A stretch of 13,242 nucleotides of DNA from JAEXNA01 sp050486105 (GTDB lineage: Bacteria; Vulcanimicrobiota; Xenobia; Xenobiales; JADMJV01): assembly GCA_050486105.1 (NCBI GenBank), contig JBJHCR010000182.1, positions 1 through 13,242 on the forward strand. The letters are read 5' to 3'. The translations under genes and the position numbers were made by a program. Shown here one piece after another: positions 1 to 10,000 of this stretch; the first letter of the stretch is position 1; each line of letters starts with the position of its first letter. The notes beneath the pieces were generated by a model, which saw nothing but the letters and a program-made list of their open reading frames with translations, made no database searches and was not told where the DNA came from.

Positions 1-5
1 TCTTT

Positions 6-485
6 GTGCTAGACTCTTGCCAAGATATGTTGGCAACCAGGTTCATGCAAGGCGAAAACCACCAAAATAAAGGGAATGCTGGTCACAGCCTCCTAGAGAC
101 GATCCTGGCCTGCATGATTTTTATCTCAGTCGTGACCATCCTCACCAGTGTCTGGATTTGGTACGGACGTTCAGTAGCCGCCTCTCGTTATGTGCTAGTG
201 GGTACTCAACTCGGGGAAGAACTCATCGACCAATGCGTGGCTGCCGGCTATCAAAAAGTCGACCAATTGAGGACACCCGTCGGAGAAACTCGAGACATCA
301 TCATGCGCACAACCATGAGAGACCAGATGATCGAAGTAGTCTACAATTGTGAGGTCACTACAGAGTTTGTCCCACCGGGTACGCCGAACTCGCCCCTCAA
401 GCGAGTCACGGTTCGTATCAGTTGGGAAGACCGGACAGGCCCAGAGGAGATCAGGTTTGAAACCCTGCTGTTCAATCAAGAGTAG
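6..485 (+). CDS. Type II secretion/type IV pilus pseudopilin-like protein (prepilin N-terminal motif)
   Basis: Probable minor pseudopilin, assembled at the inner membrane into a type II secretion pseudopilus or type IV pilus. Counting from the GTG at 6, residues 23-31 read GNAGHSLLE: a prepilin peptidase site after Gly26 with the conserved Glu at +5 (Glu31), followed by a hydrophobic helix at about 32-52. This is the class III signal architecture of GspH/I/J and PilV/W proteins. The remaining roughly 105 residues are a soluble domain I cannot assign; the length fits GspI or PilV. The start is unsettled. GTG 6, ATG 27 and ATG 45 are in frame, none has a clear Shine-Dalgarno, and the frame is open to the window edge, so it may begin upstream. 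ATG 45 would give a typical 13-residue leader. The gene overlaps the next pseudopilin and is probably cotranscribed with it. Family call is fairly sure; subfamily is not. Confidence 0.8.
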   Translation: MLDSCQDMLATRFMQGENHQNKGNAGHSLLETILACMIFISVVTILTSVWIWYGRSVAASRYVLVGTQLGEELIDQCVAAGYQKVDQLRTPVGETRDIIMRTTMRDQMIEVVYNCEVTTEFVPPGTPNSPLKRVTVRISWEDRTGPEEIRFETLLFNQE

Positions 486-1155
486 CCCGAGAGCCCACCA
501 TGACCGAGGCATGAGCCTGATTGAGATCTCCATTGTCTCTGGCCTCCTCTTGTTTGTTTCGCTGGCCATGCTGGCAGTCTTGACCGGAGCTATCAACTAT
601 TATCACGCCACCAATGCCACCCTCGATGCCCAACAAGGTGTCTTGTTCGGCATGAACAGGATCTCTCAAGAACTCACTGAGGCCCATCGCGACACGGTAC
701 TAATGAGTCAACTGGGGGATGCCCATCAGGGAATCATCTTCGCCTCCCCGAGAGATGAAAACGGGAACTATCAATTCGACACCTTCGGACGTCTACTCTG
801 GCAAAAGTTTATCTGCTATTACATCGGAGAAGTCGGACCGCCTGGAGACGAAATTCCAGCCTTACTGAGAACTGAGCGTTACCTAGAAGACCTGGGTACG
901 GGACCTTCTATCGTTCCTCCAGAACCCCAGAACTTTGCTTTGAGCATCGAGGCTGCTGAATCCTGGGATATACGGAACGTGGTTGGTCGATACGTTTCTC
1001 GATTTGAGGCCAAAGAGGCTCGACAGGTGGTCGAAGACTCCGGGGTAGCCGAAGTCTTTGGGTCCAGGATCGTCCAAGTCACCCTGGAAGCGAATGCCGT
1101 GTACCGAACCAACTTTTCGGTGGAAGCCGAAACCTCAGTTCTGCTCAGGAACTAG
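457..1155 (+). CDS. Type II secretion/type IV pilus pseudopilin-like protein (GspJ/PilW-like)
   Basis: Second prepilin-type protein of the cluster. The motif RGMSLIE gives cleavage after Gly with Glu at +5, followed by a hydrophobic helix (IVSGLLLFVSLAMLAVL). The frame is open from 349. I prefer the TTG at 457 because AGGAG at 444-448 lies 8 nt upstream and the resulting leader, MKPCCSIKSSPRAHHDRG, is 18 residues with basic residues, as prepilin peptidase substrates have. Starting at ATG 511 would remove the leader glycine and so the processing site. From 457 the protein is 232 residues, near the usual length of GspJ/PilW minor pseudopilins, and overlaps the previous gene by 29 nt, consistent with translational coupling. 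The C-terminal domain is diverged. The TAG stop lies in the CTAG where a small inverted-repeat element has inserted. The start choice is inference; the pseudopilin call is well supported. Confidence 0.82.
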   Translation: MKPCCSIKSSPRAHHDRGMSLIEISIVSGLLLFVSLAMLAVLTGAINYYHATNATLDAQQGVLFGMNRISQELTEAHRDTVLMSQLGDAHQGIIFASPRDENGNYQFDTFGRLLWQKFICYYIGEVGPPGDEIPALLRTERYLEDLGTGPSIVPPEPQNFALSIEAAESWDIRNVVGRYVSRFEAKEARQVVEDSGVAEVFGSRIVQVTLEANAVYRTNFSVEAETSVLLRN

Positions 1156-1313
1156 GGCGTGTTGACATTCAACCTTCTATCGCTACACTCGCGGATTTCC
1201 GCGCTCCGGTAGCAAAATTTCTCTTAAGTACGCCCGGTACTAGGCGATAAATTCACCTACCGGAGCACAAAAATCTTCTTCGTGTAGCTCGGAACGCCGA
1301 ATGTCAACACGCC
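1156..1313. mobile_element. MITE-like non-autonomous element with perfect terminal inverted repeats
   Basis: The 19 bases at 1152-1170 (CTAGGGCGTGTTGACATTC) are the exact reverse complement of 1299-1317. If CTAG is the duplicated target, the element is 158 bp with 15-bp terminal repeats; if only TA is duplicated, each terminus gains one G. Further colinear inverted matches inside are 1182-1188 with 1282-1288 (7 bp) and 1203-1212 with 1257-1266 (10 bp), so the whole element can fold into one long imperfect hairpin. It has no coding capacity. Size, terminal repeats and short target duplication are those of a miniature inverted-repeat transposable element. TA or CTAG duplications are known for IS630/Tc1-like and some IS5-family transposases, but no transposase is present here. 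The mobility is inferred; the inverted repeat is seen directly. Confidence 0.75.
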
Positions 1314-3086
1314 CTAGAGGTCCGGAGCTTTGTCTCCATCTTCATCGTCTTCATCGCCTTCGTCATCATCGTCGAAGTCCTGAAAATCATCGATAAACCA
1401 AAGTGGGATGTCCCGAGAATTTATGGGGCGCGGCGCACTTCCCCGTGGATTGCTCAATCGGGATCCACCGCCTTCTGATTCTGGAAAGGCCTCATCACAA
1501 TGAGCTAGGTGGCAAACCTTGGGCATATCGGGGCCTTGGTGGAAGGCGTAGACTTCCTTGGCCACCGTCGCCTCATAAGTGGTGACTCGATCATGATGGC
1601 GAAGATGATCTCCCCAGGTTCGCTCAAGATACACTTCCCGGTAAAAGCGAGGACTCTCGATGTCTATGAAGACCCCCCAACTCAGAACCCCATTCTGATA
1701 TCGAAAAGCTCGCAGCCTCTCGATGGCCTCTCGGAAGGCAGGGGCGTCGTCGGGATCGATTTCGTACTCTACCGTCACCAGAACCGGTCCGTGGTCCAAG
1801 GGCGGTTCTTCCTGAGCCTGGGGGTCAGGCCAAGCTCTACACGGCTGTAAGTCGTGCTGCTCTGCGGACTCAAGATGAACCCAACGAGCGAACAAAGACG
1901 ACAGCAAGAGAGTGCCCGCCGCTGCCAACAAGGTCGGTCGCAATCCAATCTCTTTGGCCACCCAGCCCCAGACGGCACTCCCCAGGGTGGCACCACCGAA
2001 AAAGCAAAGCAGATATACCGAGATGGCACGGGCCTGGACCCAGGGTGGGGCTGACGACTGAACTACCAGGTGTAAGCTGGCCAACACGCTGAGCCAGGAT
2101 AAGCCCCCCAGCAACATCACCAATCCGGCAGTGATGGAGTTCTGCCCGGTGGCCATGCCCACCAACACCAGGGAGAAGGCCAAGCATCCCACCGAAACGA
2201 TTCGATCGACCTTCCAAACCATCCTCAGGCGGGGCAAAGCATACACCGCTCCGGTAACCGAACCCACCCCGAAGAGTGCCAGCATGAGCCCATAGCCTCT
2301 GGGTCCGAATCCGTATTCTTGCTTGCATACCAGAGGCAGTAAGGCCCACAAACACGAGGCTGAGAACAGGAACAGGGTAGCTCTCACCAGCGCCGCTCGA
2401 AGCCAGGGCGAGTACCGCACATGCTGGACTCCAACCAAAAGGGCCGAGCCGAACTTTTCTGGCGGGCTGTGACGGTGAACCACCTTGCGACGCCAGGCCA
2501 GCAAGACCAAGATAACGGCTAAAAACGAGGTCGCGTTGAGCAAGAAGGCCGCTCCCGGTCCAGCCCAGAGGAGAATGACCCCACCCAGTGCAGGCCCCAG
2601 GGAGCGAGCCAGATTGATGGCCAAGCCATTGAGAGCTACCGCCCCGGGAAGTGTTCTTCGAGAGACCACCTCTGGTGTCACCGAGTGCCAACCGGGAGAA
2701 TTGAGGGCCGCACCCACCGCTAAGACGAAGGTGCAAATCAGAAGCCTGGATGGAGTCATGGCACCCCAAAGAGTGAGGACTCCCATGGCTAATGAGGCCA
2801 ACATCATCCAGGACTGGGTTAAGATCAAATACCGTCGACGATCCACCAGATCCGCCAGAGCCCCGGCCGGCAAGGCCAGGAGAAACATCGGCAGGAGAGT
2901 TACCACCTCAACCAAGGATACCATGACAGGATCGGGAGCTAGAGTTGTCATGAGCCAACCGTTAGCCACCTGCTGAATCCAAGTTCCGGTGTTGGAGATC
3001 AGCGTCGCGATCCATAAAGCTCGGAACAGAGGATTCCGCAATGGTGCCCAGGCTTTAGTTCTGTGGCGCTCTTTGATCTCCGACAA
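1314..3086 (-). CDS. MFS transporter (MFS_3/transmembrane secretion effector type) with C-terminal ABM-like domain and acidic tail
   Basis: Inner-membrane major facilitator superfamily exporter, substrate unknown. From the start used here (590 residues), residues 15-430 carry about a dozen hydrophobic segments and the MFS loop 2-3 signature GALADLVDRRR at 75-85. Residues about 434-528 (VLVTVEYEIDPDDAPAF onward) form a soluble antibiotic-monooxygenase-like domain, as is usual in the MFS_3 (PF05977) family. The last 26 residues are unusual, with Asp/Glu runs (FDDDDEGDEDDED). I chose TTG 3086 because GGGAG lies about 6 nt upstream and the protein then begins just before the conserved RNPLFRALW region. 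The frame stays open to a TTG at 3230, which would add 48 unlikely residues and has no Shine-Dalgarno. The gene is convergent with the pseudopilins; its TAG stop lies in the CTAG flanking the small element. Related proteins include siderophore and drug exporters, so substrate cannot be read from sequence. Confidence 0.87.
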   Translation of the reverse strand: MSEIKERHRTKAWAPLRNPLFRALWIATLISNTGTWIQQVANGWLMTTLAPDPVMVSLVEVVTLLPMFLLALPAGALADLVDRRRYLILTQSWMMLASLAMGVLTLWGAMTPSRLLICTFVLAVGAALNSPGWHSVTPEVVSRRTLPGAVALNGLAINLARSLGPALGGVILLWAGPGAAFLLNATSFLAVILVLLAWRRKVVHRHSPPEKFGSALLVGVQHVRYSPWLRAALVRATLFLFSASCLWALLPLVCKQEYGFGPRGYGLMLALFGVGSVTGAVYALPRLRMVWKVDRIVSVGCLAFSLVLVGMATGQNSITAGLVMLLGGLSWLSVLASLHLVVQSSAPPWVQARAISVYLLCFFGGATLGSAVWGWVAKEIGLRPTLLAAAGTLLLSSLFARWVHLESAEQHDLQPCRAWPDPQAQEEPPLDHGPVLVTVEYEIDPDDAPAFREAIERLRAFRYQNGVLSWGVFIDIESPRFYREVYLERTWGDHLRHHDRVTTYEATVAKEVYAFHQGPDMPKVCHLAHCDEAFPESEGGGSRLSNPRGSAPRPINSRDIPLWFIDDFQDFDDDDEGDEDDEDGDKAPDL

Positions 3087-3392
3087 GCGACTCTCCCAAC
3101 TCCCATGTTGTAAGATCTGACCTCGTGAACGAGACCGTCTCACTTGGTTCAGTCTAATCGAAACAACTAGTAGAAAACACCCTGTTGGCTCAAAAATTGA
3201 AAGGAGATTGACAGATATCTCCGAGATCAAAGATTCTGCAACTGAGGCTTTCAGGGTTCTTTAAGTCCCTCGTGACATCATTTGAGGTCGACCTTGAGCA
3301 GGCAATCCCTAGGCAACACCCGGTTAGTACTCTGAGCCTAAGAGAGTGCTTAAGTCAGCACCCTCCCAGAAATTCACTCGGAGGAAGATATT
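3087..3392. other. Divergent intergenic region between the exporter and the proline-rich gene
   Basis: About 306 non-coding bases holding the upstream regions of two divergent genes. Visible dyads: overlapping CTCGtgaaCGAG (3122-3133 region) and GAGACcGTCTC (3131-3141), 37-55 bp upstream of the exporter start; the 10-bp palindrome AGGTCGACCT at 3285-3294; and a second copy of the half-site CCTCGTGA at 3268-3275. The sequence before 3393 ends in GGAGG at 3380-3384, a strong ribosome binding site for the proline-rich gene. I could not pick out a convincing -35/-10 pair on either strand. Confidence 0.5.
3121..3141. promoter_or_regulatory. Candidate operator: overlapping dyads upstream of the MFS exporter
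   Basis: Two overlapping inverted repeats occur: TCGTGAACGA (3123-3132, dyad TCGT-GA-ACGA) and GAGACcGTCTC (3131-3141). The first decamer recurs exactly at 10100-10109 upstream of the macroglobulin gene. A regulator-binding role is inference from dyad symmetry and location only. Confidence 0.3.
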
Positions 3393-3896
3393 ATGCTCAA
3401 CGCTCAACTGAAAGTCCAAGACGGTGCAAAAATCTCTAGTCTGAAATCAACCTTGCCCGCTCCCAAGCCCAGCCTTCAGTCCCCCAAGCCTGAACCCCGG
3501 CCCCTTCCATCTGATACCGTTACTCTGTCGCCCCAGGCCTCCGATATTCATGACACCCTGGCCCGCCCCGGCGATCCCCCGGCCAACCGTGTACCGCTCC
3601 CGTTCTATCCTGGTATCACCCCAGAACCAGAAATCTTACCGCTGCCACACTATCCCAACGAAAGCCAACAACCCAGTCCACCCCGTTCCGAGGGCGGCAT
3701 TGGTGCTGGGCTAGGAAATATTTCTGAGGACGTCCTACAAAGGCTTCAAGATGCTCTGAGACAACAGCAGATGCTCGATCGACTTCGAGAGATTGCTGCT
3801 GGTCCTCGGGACAAGGCCTTTCCAGACAACTGGAATCCTGCCCCTCCAAATGGAGGAGGCGGAGGTGGTGGCGGTGGCATCAACCTGCTGGTGTGA
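3393..3896 (+). CDS. Hypothetical proline-rich protein with C-terminal polyglycine run
   Basis: I do not recognise a family. The start is secure: ATG with GGAGG ending 8 nt upstream. The protein has 167 residues and no signal peptide or membrane segment. Residues 22-100 are proline-rich (PAPKPSLQSPKPEPRPLP and similar) and probably disordered. Residues 41-46 read DTVTLS. Residues about 109-137 are predicted by eye to be an amphipathic helix (ISEDVLQRLQDALRQQQ). The tail has nine consecutive glycines (154-162) and ends in INLLV. The composition suggests a flexible adaptor, surface-linked or secreted protein, but no function can be claimed. FlgM-type anti-sigma factors have a superficially similar D-x-V-x-L-S stretch, yet they are about half this length and lack the proline and glycine regions. 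It stands alone between the divergent exporter and the convergent macroglobulin gene. Confidence 0.75.
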   Translation: MLNAQLKVQDGAKISSLKSTLPAPKPSLQSPKPEPRPLPSDTVTLSPQASDIHDTLARPGDPPANRVPLPFYPGITPEPEILPLPHYPNESQQPSPPRSEGGIGAGLGNISEDVLQRLQDALRQQQMLDRLREIAAGPRDKAFPDNWNPAPPNGGGGGGGGGINLLV

Positions 3897-3955
3897 TGCC
3901 CTTCGACCTCCTGAGAACATCATAGGCTCGGCAAGCTCCTAATGAAAATCTCAGC

Positions 3956-3998
3956 CAACCTTGGTTGTCCCGATTGAGCTGGGTTGACCTGGGTTAAC
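3956..3998. repeat. Small dyad and direct repeat between convergent genes
   Basis: In the 125 bases between the proline-rich gene and the macroglobulin gene are a 12-bp palindrome CAACCTTGGTTG (3956-3967) and two adjacent 10-bp copies, CTGGGTTGAC (3979-3988) and CTGGGTTAAC (3989-3998), which also make a near dyad GTTgACC-TG-GGTtAAC. No T tract follows on either strand, so this is not a clear intrinsic terminator. A role in 3' end formation is possible but not shown. Confidence 0.35.
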
Positions 3999-4021
3999 TC
4001 ATAGGAGAATTCTAGGACTCG

Positions 4022-7000
4022 TTACTCCACGATCACCCGATCTGAGGCACTGCGCCCAAAGGTCTCAGGGGCGTACATCTCCTCGGCCTTGGTCGGGGGG
4101 ACCACGAAATCCCCGGGAGTGGTGGCTCGAGCGGCATAGCTGTAGCTGTAGACTCCACCCCAGAGCAGCGAAGTGAAGGCCTCAACCCGTTCATCACGCA
4201 TGTTCTGGTGCTCGTACCAGGTGCCCATCCAATACCAGAAGCGGCCTCGGCTCTGCTGCTCCGAGGGGCTTAAAGGGATGGTTCCGGTGACTGCTAGGGC
4301 GGGGTTCATCGGCTCCAAGCCGGCAGGCAAGGGATCCACCAGCGCCACATGGTAGCGTCGGGCTGGGGCCACCATGGTTAACTTGACCTGCACTCGAGAC
4401 CCCGCCTTGATCCGCCAGGTCCCGTCGTCATCGCGCTTGACATCCGAAGGGTCGTCGATGGCTAGGTAGCTTCTCTCTACGGCGAACCCGTGATCCGCCG
4501 GGTCCAGCTTCAAGCTCTTGGGTGCGTAATCCATAGCCAGTCGGTAGTAAAGGCGACCTTGCCCTTCCTTGGCCAAGACAAGGTCCTGTTGCCCCTTGTC
4601 GGCCAGATAGGCCATGGGAATGCTCACGCTCTTCGAATCGACTTCGCGACCCTTGAAGGTTTGCTCGCCCGCAAATTGCTCGCCCAGCCAAACTCGGGCC
4701 ACAAAATCGGGAGTCACCCCTTCGTAGGTGTGAAAATATTTGTCCAGCGCCAAGAGCACAAAGCAGTTGTCCTGGGTGTTACTCCAGCGACCCCGCTTGC
4801 GATGGGCCAGCAGGCCCCGGGCGATCTTTGGAATCAGATCGCTCTTAGGCTGATCGGCGATCATCGCTTCCAGCAATATGCCATCCACTCTTCGGTCCGA
4901 GGCCAACACCAAGTAGCCTGAATCCTCGCTCCAGGAGGTCACGAAGTGGGCGTTCCCTGCGGTCTCCGTAATCTTCTGATTAAGCAGATGTCGTACGGCC
5001 TGCAGATGTCGCTCCGATCCAGAGTCACCGGCCATGGTGGTGGTCAGCCAACCTACAGCCTCCAACGGCAGTTTGTCGACTCCTCCGGCTTCTTGAATGA
5101 GGGCGTGGGCTTTCGGCAGGTCCCGATCTCCCATTCGGTGCCGTACATAGATGGCGTAGGCTCGGATCATCCGCTTGGCTTCGATGGAATACCAGGCTGG
5201 GATGTGGGACTCCACGTTCTGCAGATAAGACCGACTTCGGCTGAGCAACCGCTCGGGGACCTCGTAGTCTTTCTCCTTGGATCGCGCTATGGCGTGAGCC
5301 ACATGCACCGAAATGTACGGCCAGGTTTCCCCCGAGGTGGCCCAAAATCCGAAGCCCCCGTTGTGGGACTGCAGCATGCTGAGGCGCTCGAGGTCTTTTG
5401 CGACTTGCTCGTTCAAGCTTTCTGCGTCGGGCATCCCTTCAGCCTCGAAGGCCCACAGAACATCTCGCAGAGCAGCTATCCCCCACACTCGAGAAGACAC
5501 TTGCTCGGCACAGTCGAAGGGGTAGCTCACCAGGTATACCATGGCATCGGTCAAGGAAGCCAAGGCGGTGGAACTGGTGGTCACTTCCAAGCCTCCGAAT
5601 TGCGGAAAAACATCCTTGGGAGGCAGAACGGGTTGAGAGATCGCTCCCTGGTCGAGTTCTCCGTAGGTGGCGAAGGCTTCGGTGGTGGCCGGAGTCCAAA
5701 CCGGCAGCTTAAACTCGGCCGCATCAGCCACGCCGCCGGCTACCGCCCCTACCTGGAAAACCGCAATCCCAGCCTGTTCGGTGGCCGCCGGAAACCGCAC
5801 TTCCACTCGGTCGTTGGCGGGCACGGTCACTCGGAAACCGGCGGCCTCAGTGAAGACCACATTGGCGGCCCGCCCAGCCACTTGGACCTCCATGGGGCTG
5901 TCGGTCTGGTTCTGCAGCACGATGGGCAACTCGAAGGTGTCTCCGAAGTTCAAAAATCGAGGCGGTGACGGCCGGACCATCAGTGGAAGTCTGGCGGTGA
6001 GGGCCGACTCTCCCTTTCCGAACTGTTGCCCGCCGTCGGTCGCCAGAGCCACTAGGCGATAGCGAGTGAGGTTGTCCGGTAGCTTGAAAGGCACGCTGGC
6101 CCGACCTGAAGCATCGGTGGTCACCAAAGGAGCGAAAAGGGCGGTGGGGTTGAAGTCGGTGCGGACGGCAATGGGCGGCCCCTGCTGGGCCTCAGCTTTG
6201 GCATCATCGCGATTTCCCCGGGCCCGCATCTCTGAGGCAGGTGCAGGAGCCATGGCCGCACTCCTGAGGGCTCCTCGAGGTGCTCCCCCTTCCATGTCCA
6301 TCGTGCTCTCGGCTTCCTCAGCCATCTTGGACAACTCGTCCAACTGAGTCAAGAGAACATACTGGCGGGAACGATAGTCTGAGACGTTGGCGGACCGTTG
6401 AGCATAGTAGAGACCCACGGGGTCGGGAAAGGTGTAGCCGGTGAGTGACAACACCGCTTCGTCCACGGCAAAAAGGGCAACCTCCGCGTTGGCCACCGGC
6501 TTCCCAGCGGCATCGGTGACCTTAACCCCTAAGCTGGTGTGGGCGCCCGGATCCGTGCCAGGATGAGCCGGGATCACTTCCACCGCCAGGGTGCGGGCGT
6601 AGGGCGGAACCGAAAGATTCAAGGTGCCTGAGGCGTAAGCCGGTCTGGTTTTGCGGCTCTCCTCCCGGGGTGCGGTGCCCGACAGGTCGACCTGTAGATG
6701 AACGTTGGGTACCAAGCCTTCTTCGATGGGGATTTTGAGAACCGTTGTCGGTCCGTCCATGCTGAAGCGTTCCGACTTGAGAAGTCCTGTGCGACGTAAG
6801 GTCATGACCCCCTCGGCAGGATAGAAGGGGGCTTGCACCATGACCTCAGCGACCTCGCCTGCCCGGTACTCCTTGGCGTTGGGGATTAAAGTGACCTCTT
6901 CTTTTTCCACTTGCCGGGCCGCAGGGCGCTCTGCCCCTGAGACCCAGACCGTGAGGCTACTCTCGTTCGGACGCCCTTCGTCGTCAAGAATGCGGGCCTT

Positions 7001-10000
7001 GACGGTATAGGTTCCCCCGGCCGAGGGCTGGAAGCGAACCACCTGGGGACTCGATCCCGAGCGGATGGTCTGCCGCTGCACGTCTTCCTTGACGGTGATG
7101 TATCGACCGCGCTCAAACTTATAGTCCATACGCCAGGCAGCAAGCTCCACACTGCGACCCTCCAAGATGCTTCCATCTCGATGACAGGCTAGAACTTCAA
7201 TTTCGATCGGTTTGCCCTTCTCTACGAAGAGGCGCTGAGACCGGAGACCTACGTAGCTGTCACTGGGATGAACCAGAAGCGTTGCGGTGGAATTCCAGGC
7301 CTGACGATTGACATCGGTCACCGAAGCTTCCGCGCGAACCACTGTGGGCCGAGGAGGCTCCACCGAGGCAAATTCCAAATTTAAGTGGTGTGCCCCGGCT
7401 GAATCTGTGCGCCCCTGAAGACTTTGACTGCTCGAACGTCCTGCAAGGGAGGAGTCCGCTCCGCTCCACGACCACCACGGAACCCAGGTCCCGAAAGTGA
7501 AATCGCTGCGGCCCGGAGGGGTATAACTCCCTGGAGAAGTGGTCACCGACCAGTGCACCGGGGCGGAAGGCAAGCCTCCGCCGGCATAGTACTTGGCCTC
7601 CACCGTGGCCACCGCCGATTCGCCCACTAAGCCGAAATCCGGACTAACTCTGGCCGAGACCTCGAATTCCGGGCGCCGGAACTCTTGCACCTGAAAACTG
7701 TGATTGTGACTCCCACCGGAAATCGAAGAGGTGGCAGAAAGCCGTAGGTTGGCATGGCCAAGATTCATGGTCTTGGGTAGATCCATCTGCAGACTGAAAG
7801 ACCCGTCAGTGGAAACCTCGGTCGTTCCTTTAAGAACCTCATTCCCCCGGGAATCGTTCAAGGTCCAAGACAGGCTGCTCACCTCACCCTGAAGACCGAT
7901 AACATCGCCCTTTGGCCCTGCTTGCCAGCGTCTCATCCAGCCCTTGATGCTGACCTTCTCATCGGGGCGATACATTTTCCGATCATCGACCACGAACCAG
8001 CGGAGTTGGTCGATCTCGATGCCTTTCTGCCAACCTCCGGATCCCCAGTAGTTCACTTGATGAGGCAAGATTGAGACGTCGGCTCCGGCACGGGCGACCA
8101 GAGTGGGAGCTTGCTCACCGGGGAGACCGAACTGAGCCGTCCCATCGCTTGTCGTTTGTTCGCTGACCAGAACGGCACCATCGGGCTTGAGCAGCTCCAA
8201 GCGGACTTGAGAGAGCGGCTTCCCGGACTTCAAGGAGGTCGCCAGGACCAGCATGCTATTTTGGTCGGCGGCAGCATCGAGACCCACATCGGTGACCTGC
8301 ACCCAGGCCACCACCTTCTTGCGCTGCCAGTGGTGCTCTACCGCCCTGGTGCTCTCCACCTCCACCACAGCCATGCCTTTTCCGTTGGACAGAGCAGGCT
8401 TGAGGTCGATGGGAACTTCGGTGAGTTCATCGGTCTTAGCTCCGGTCTTGATGGTGGTGTTCACCACCTGTTGGCCGGGCGAAACGAAGGGCTGTTCATA
8501 AGTCTGACGAGCCAGACGGTTGCTGAACTCGGTCCAATCCTTGGGTTCAACCGAATGAATTCTCACTTTCAGCTCAGGCTCATTGATGACGTAAATAGGG
8601 TAGCTCGGGGGACCATCGGGATCGAGGGTCACCAGGCGGTCGCCCATAGCCATCAGGTTGGGGAGAGCGGTACCCACATCGAAGGTCAGAGGCGCGCTTC
8701 GTCCCAGGGACTGCCCGAACTGATCCGGCAAACTCGAGCTCAGAGTCACAGTGTAGGTTGTTTGTCCCTTGGTCTGCCCTCGGATGACCATGCTGTTGCC
8801 GGCCACATCCACCTTCATCCCCGGGATCTCAGGGGTTACCGTGACCATGCCGGGTTCGAATTTCTCGGCGTCCAGGGGGTTGTTGAAGCGGATAGAAAAT
8901 GGCGTGAGCGGGGGACAGTTGTTGTTGTAACCGCAACTATGATGGGTCACTTGCAGGGGCTGATAAGTCGAGAAGCTGAAGGACTGGGGTTGAGCGCTGG
9001 TGAGGGGGCCCTCTTCCGAAGGGGTCCCTGGCCCGATGGTCACGGTGTAATTGGTGGCCGGGCGCAAGGGCTCCACCGACTTGAACGCCAAGAGACGCTT
9101 TGCTTGCAGCCTATCGAGTCGGGCCCCGGTCACCTCTTCGGCGGTAGCCAGGCGCAGAGGGACGACCGCATCTCCGCCCTTCATGGCTACTGTAGGCATA
9201 ACTTTTCGAGGGTCGATGTCCTGATCGAAAATAGCCCATAGAGTGGGCTCGAGCCCGTGAGGTCCGCCGTTAGGAGAGCTCGATTTTAGAGTTACCGTGG
9301 GCGTCTTGAAGGTCCAACGAACGGACTGGGCAAGCACCTCACCTGAAGCGGATTTCACCCCTGCAGGGACCTCTACCGTATACTCGGTGGCCATGGGAAA
9401 TCGGGCCTGTTGCTCGCTGCCTGAGCTGACCTCGCCTCGAGGGTCGAACAGCAGTGTCTTGGTACCGATCCAGCGCCAGGTGCCCGGTGGCTCAGGGGAG
9501 AGTTTCACCGGCCGTTCCAATTTTGCGAGCTCTGCATGAGAGGTCAAGGCCACCATGGGCTGATTGAAGGTCACCGACAACTGAGGGGCGATCGGCACTT
9601 CTCCTTCAGGGGCCTGGCGGAGAACCTCGAGCGAACCTGCCACTATATCTGGGCCCGCTTTACCGTCGATAGTCGGAGGAAAGGGCTGAGCTATCTTGTC
9701 CCCTGTCTTGGGTGCCGGTAGGGAACGCTCCCTGACGGCAAAATCGGTCTGTTCCGCCTGGTGCGTGAACTGGGGCAATCGAGCCAGGACAGCCTGGACC
9801 TGTTCTGAGGTTAAAGGGAGGGCCTTCACCACCTGAACAGTTTCGTGCTCCCCACTATCCGGGGTCCCTTCGGCGAGAGTAAAAGTGAGACCACGGGGGT
9901 CCTTGGCTGGCTCCACAATGTCGGGCAAGGCAGCCTCCTTTCCTTTGGCTGGGGCCGGTGCATGTTGAATGCAACCCCAGACAAAGATGGCGAGTATACT

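Noticed and set aside
1870..2769. Open frame of 299 codons in another minus-strand frame of the MFS gene
   Set aside because: It overlaps well-supported MFS transmembrane segments in the correct frame and has no membrane pattern or motif of its own.
3956..3967. CAACCTTGGTTG as an intrinsic terminator between the proline-rich and macroglobulin genes
   Set aside because: The stem has only five pairs with a two-base gap and no T run follows on either strand.
4946..5968. Open frame of 340 codons on the plus strand inside the macroglobulin gene
   Set aside because: It is antisense to conserved macroglobulin sequence including the thioester domain, has no recognisable motif or ribosome binding site, and reflects third-position base bias.
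8111..9241. Open frame of 376 codons on the plus strand inside the macroglobulin gene
   Set aside because: Same reason: it is a mirror of the coding strand, with His/Gly/Leu-rich composition typical of antisense frames and no family features.
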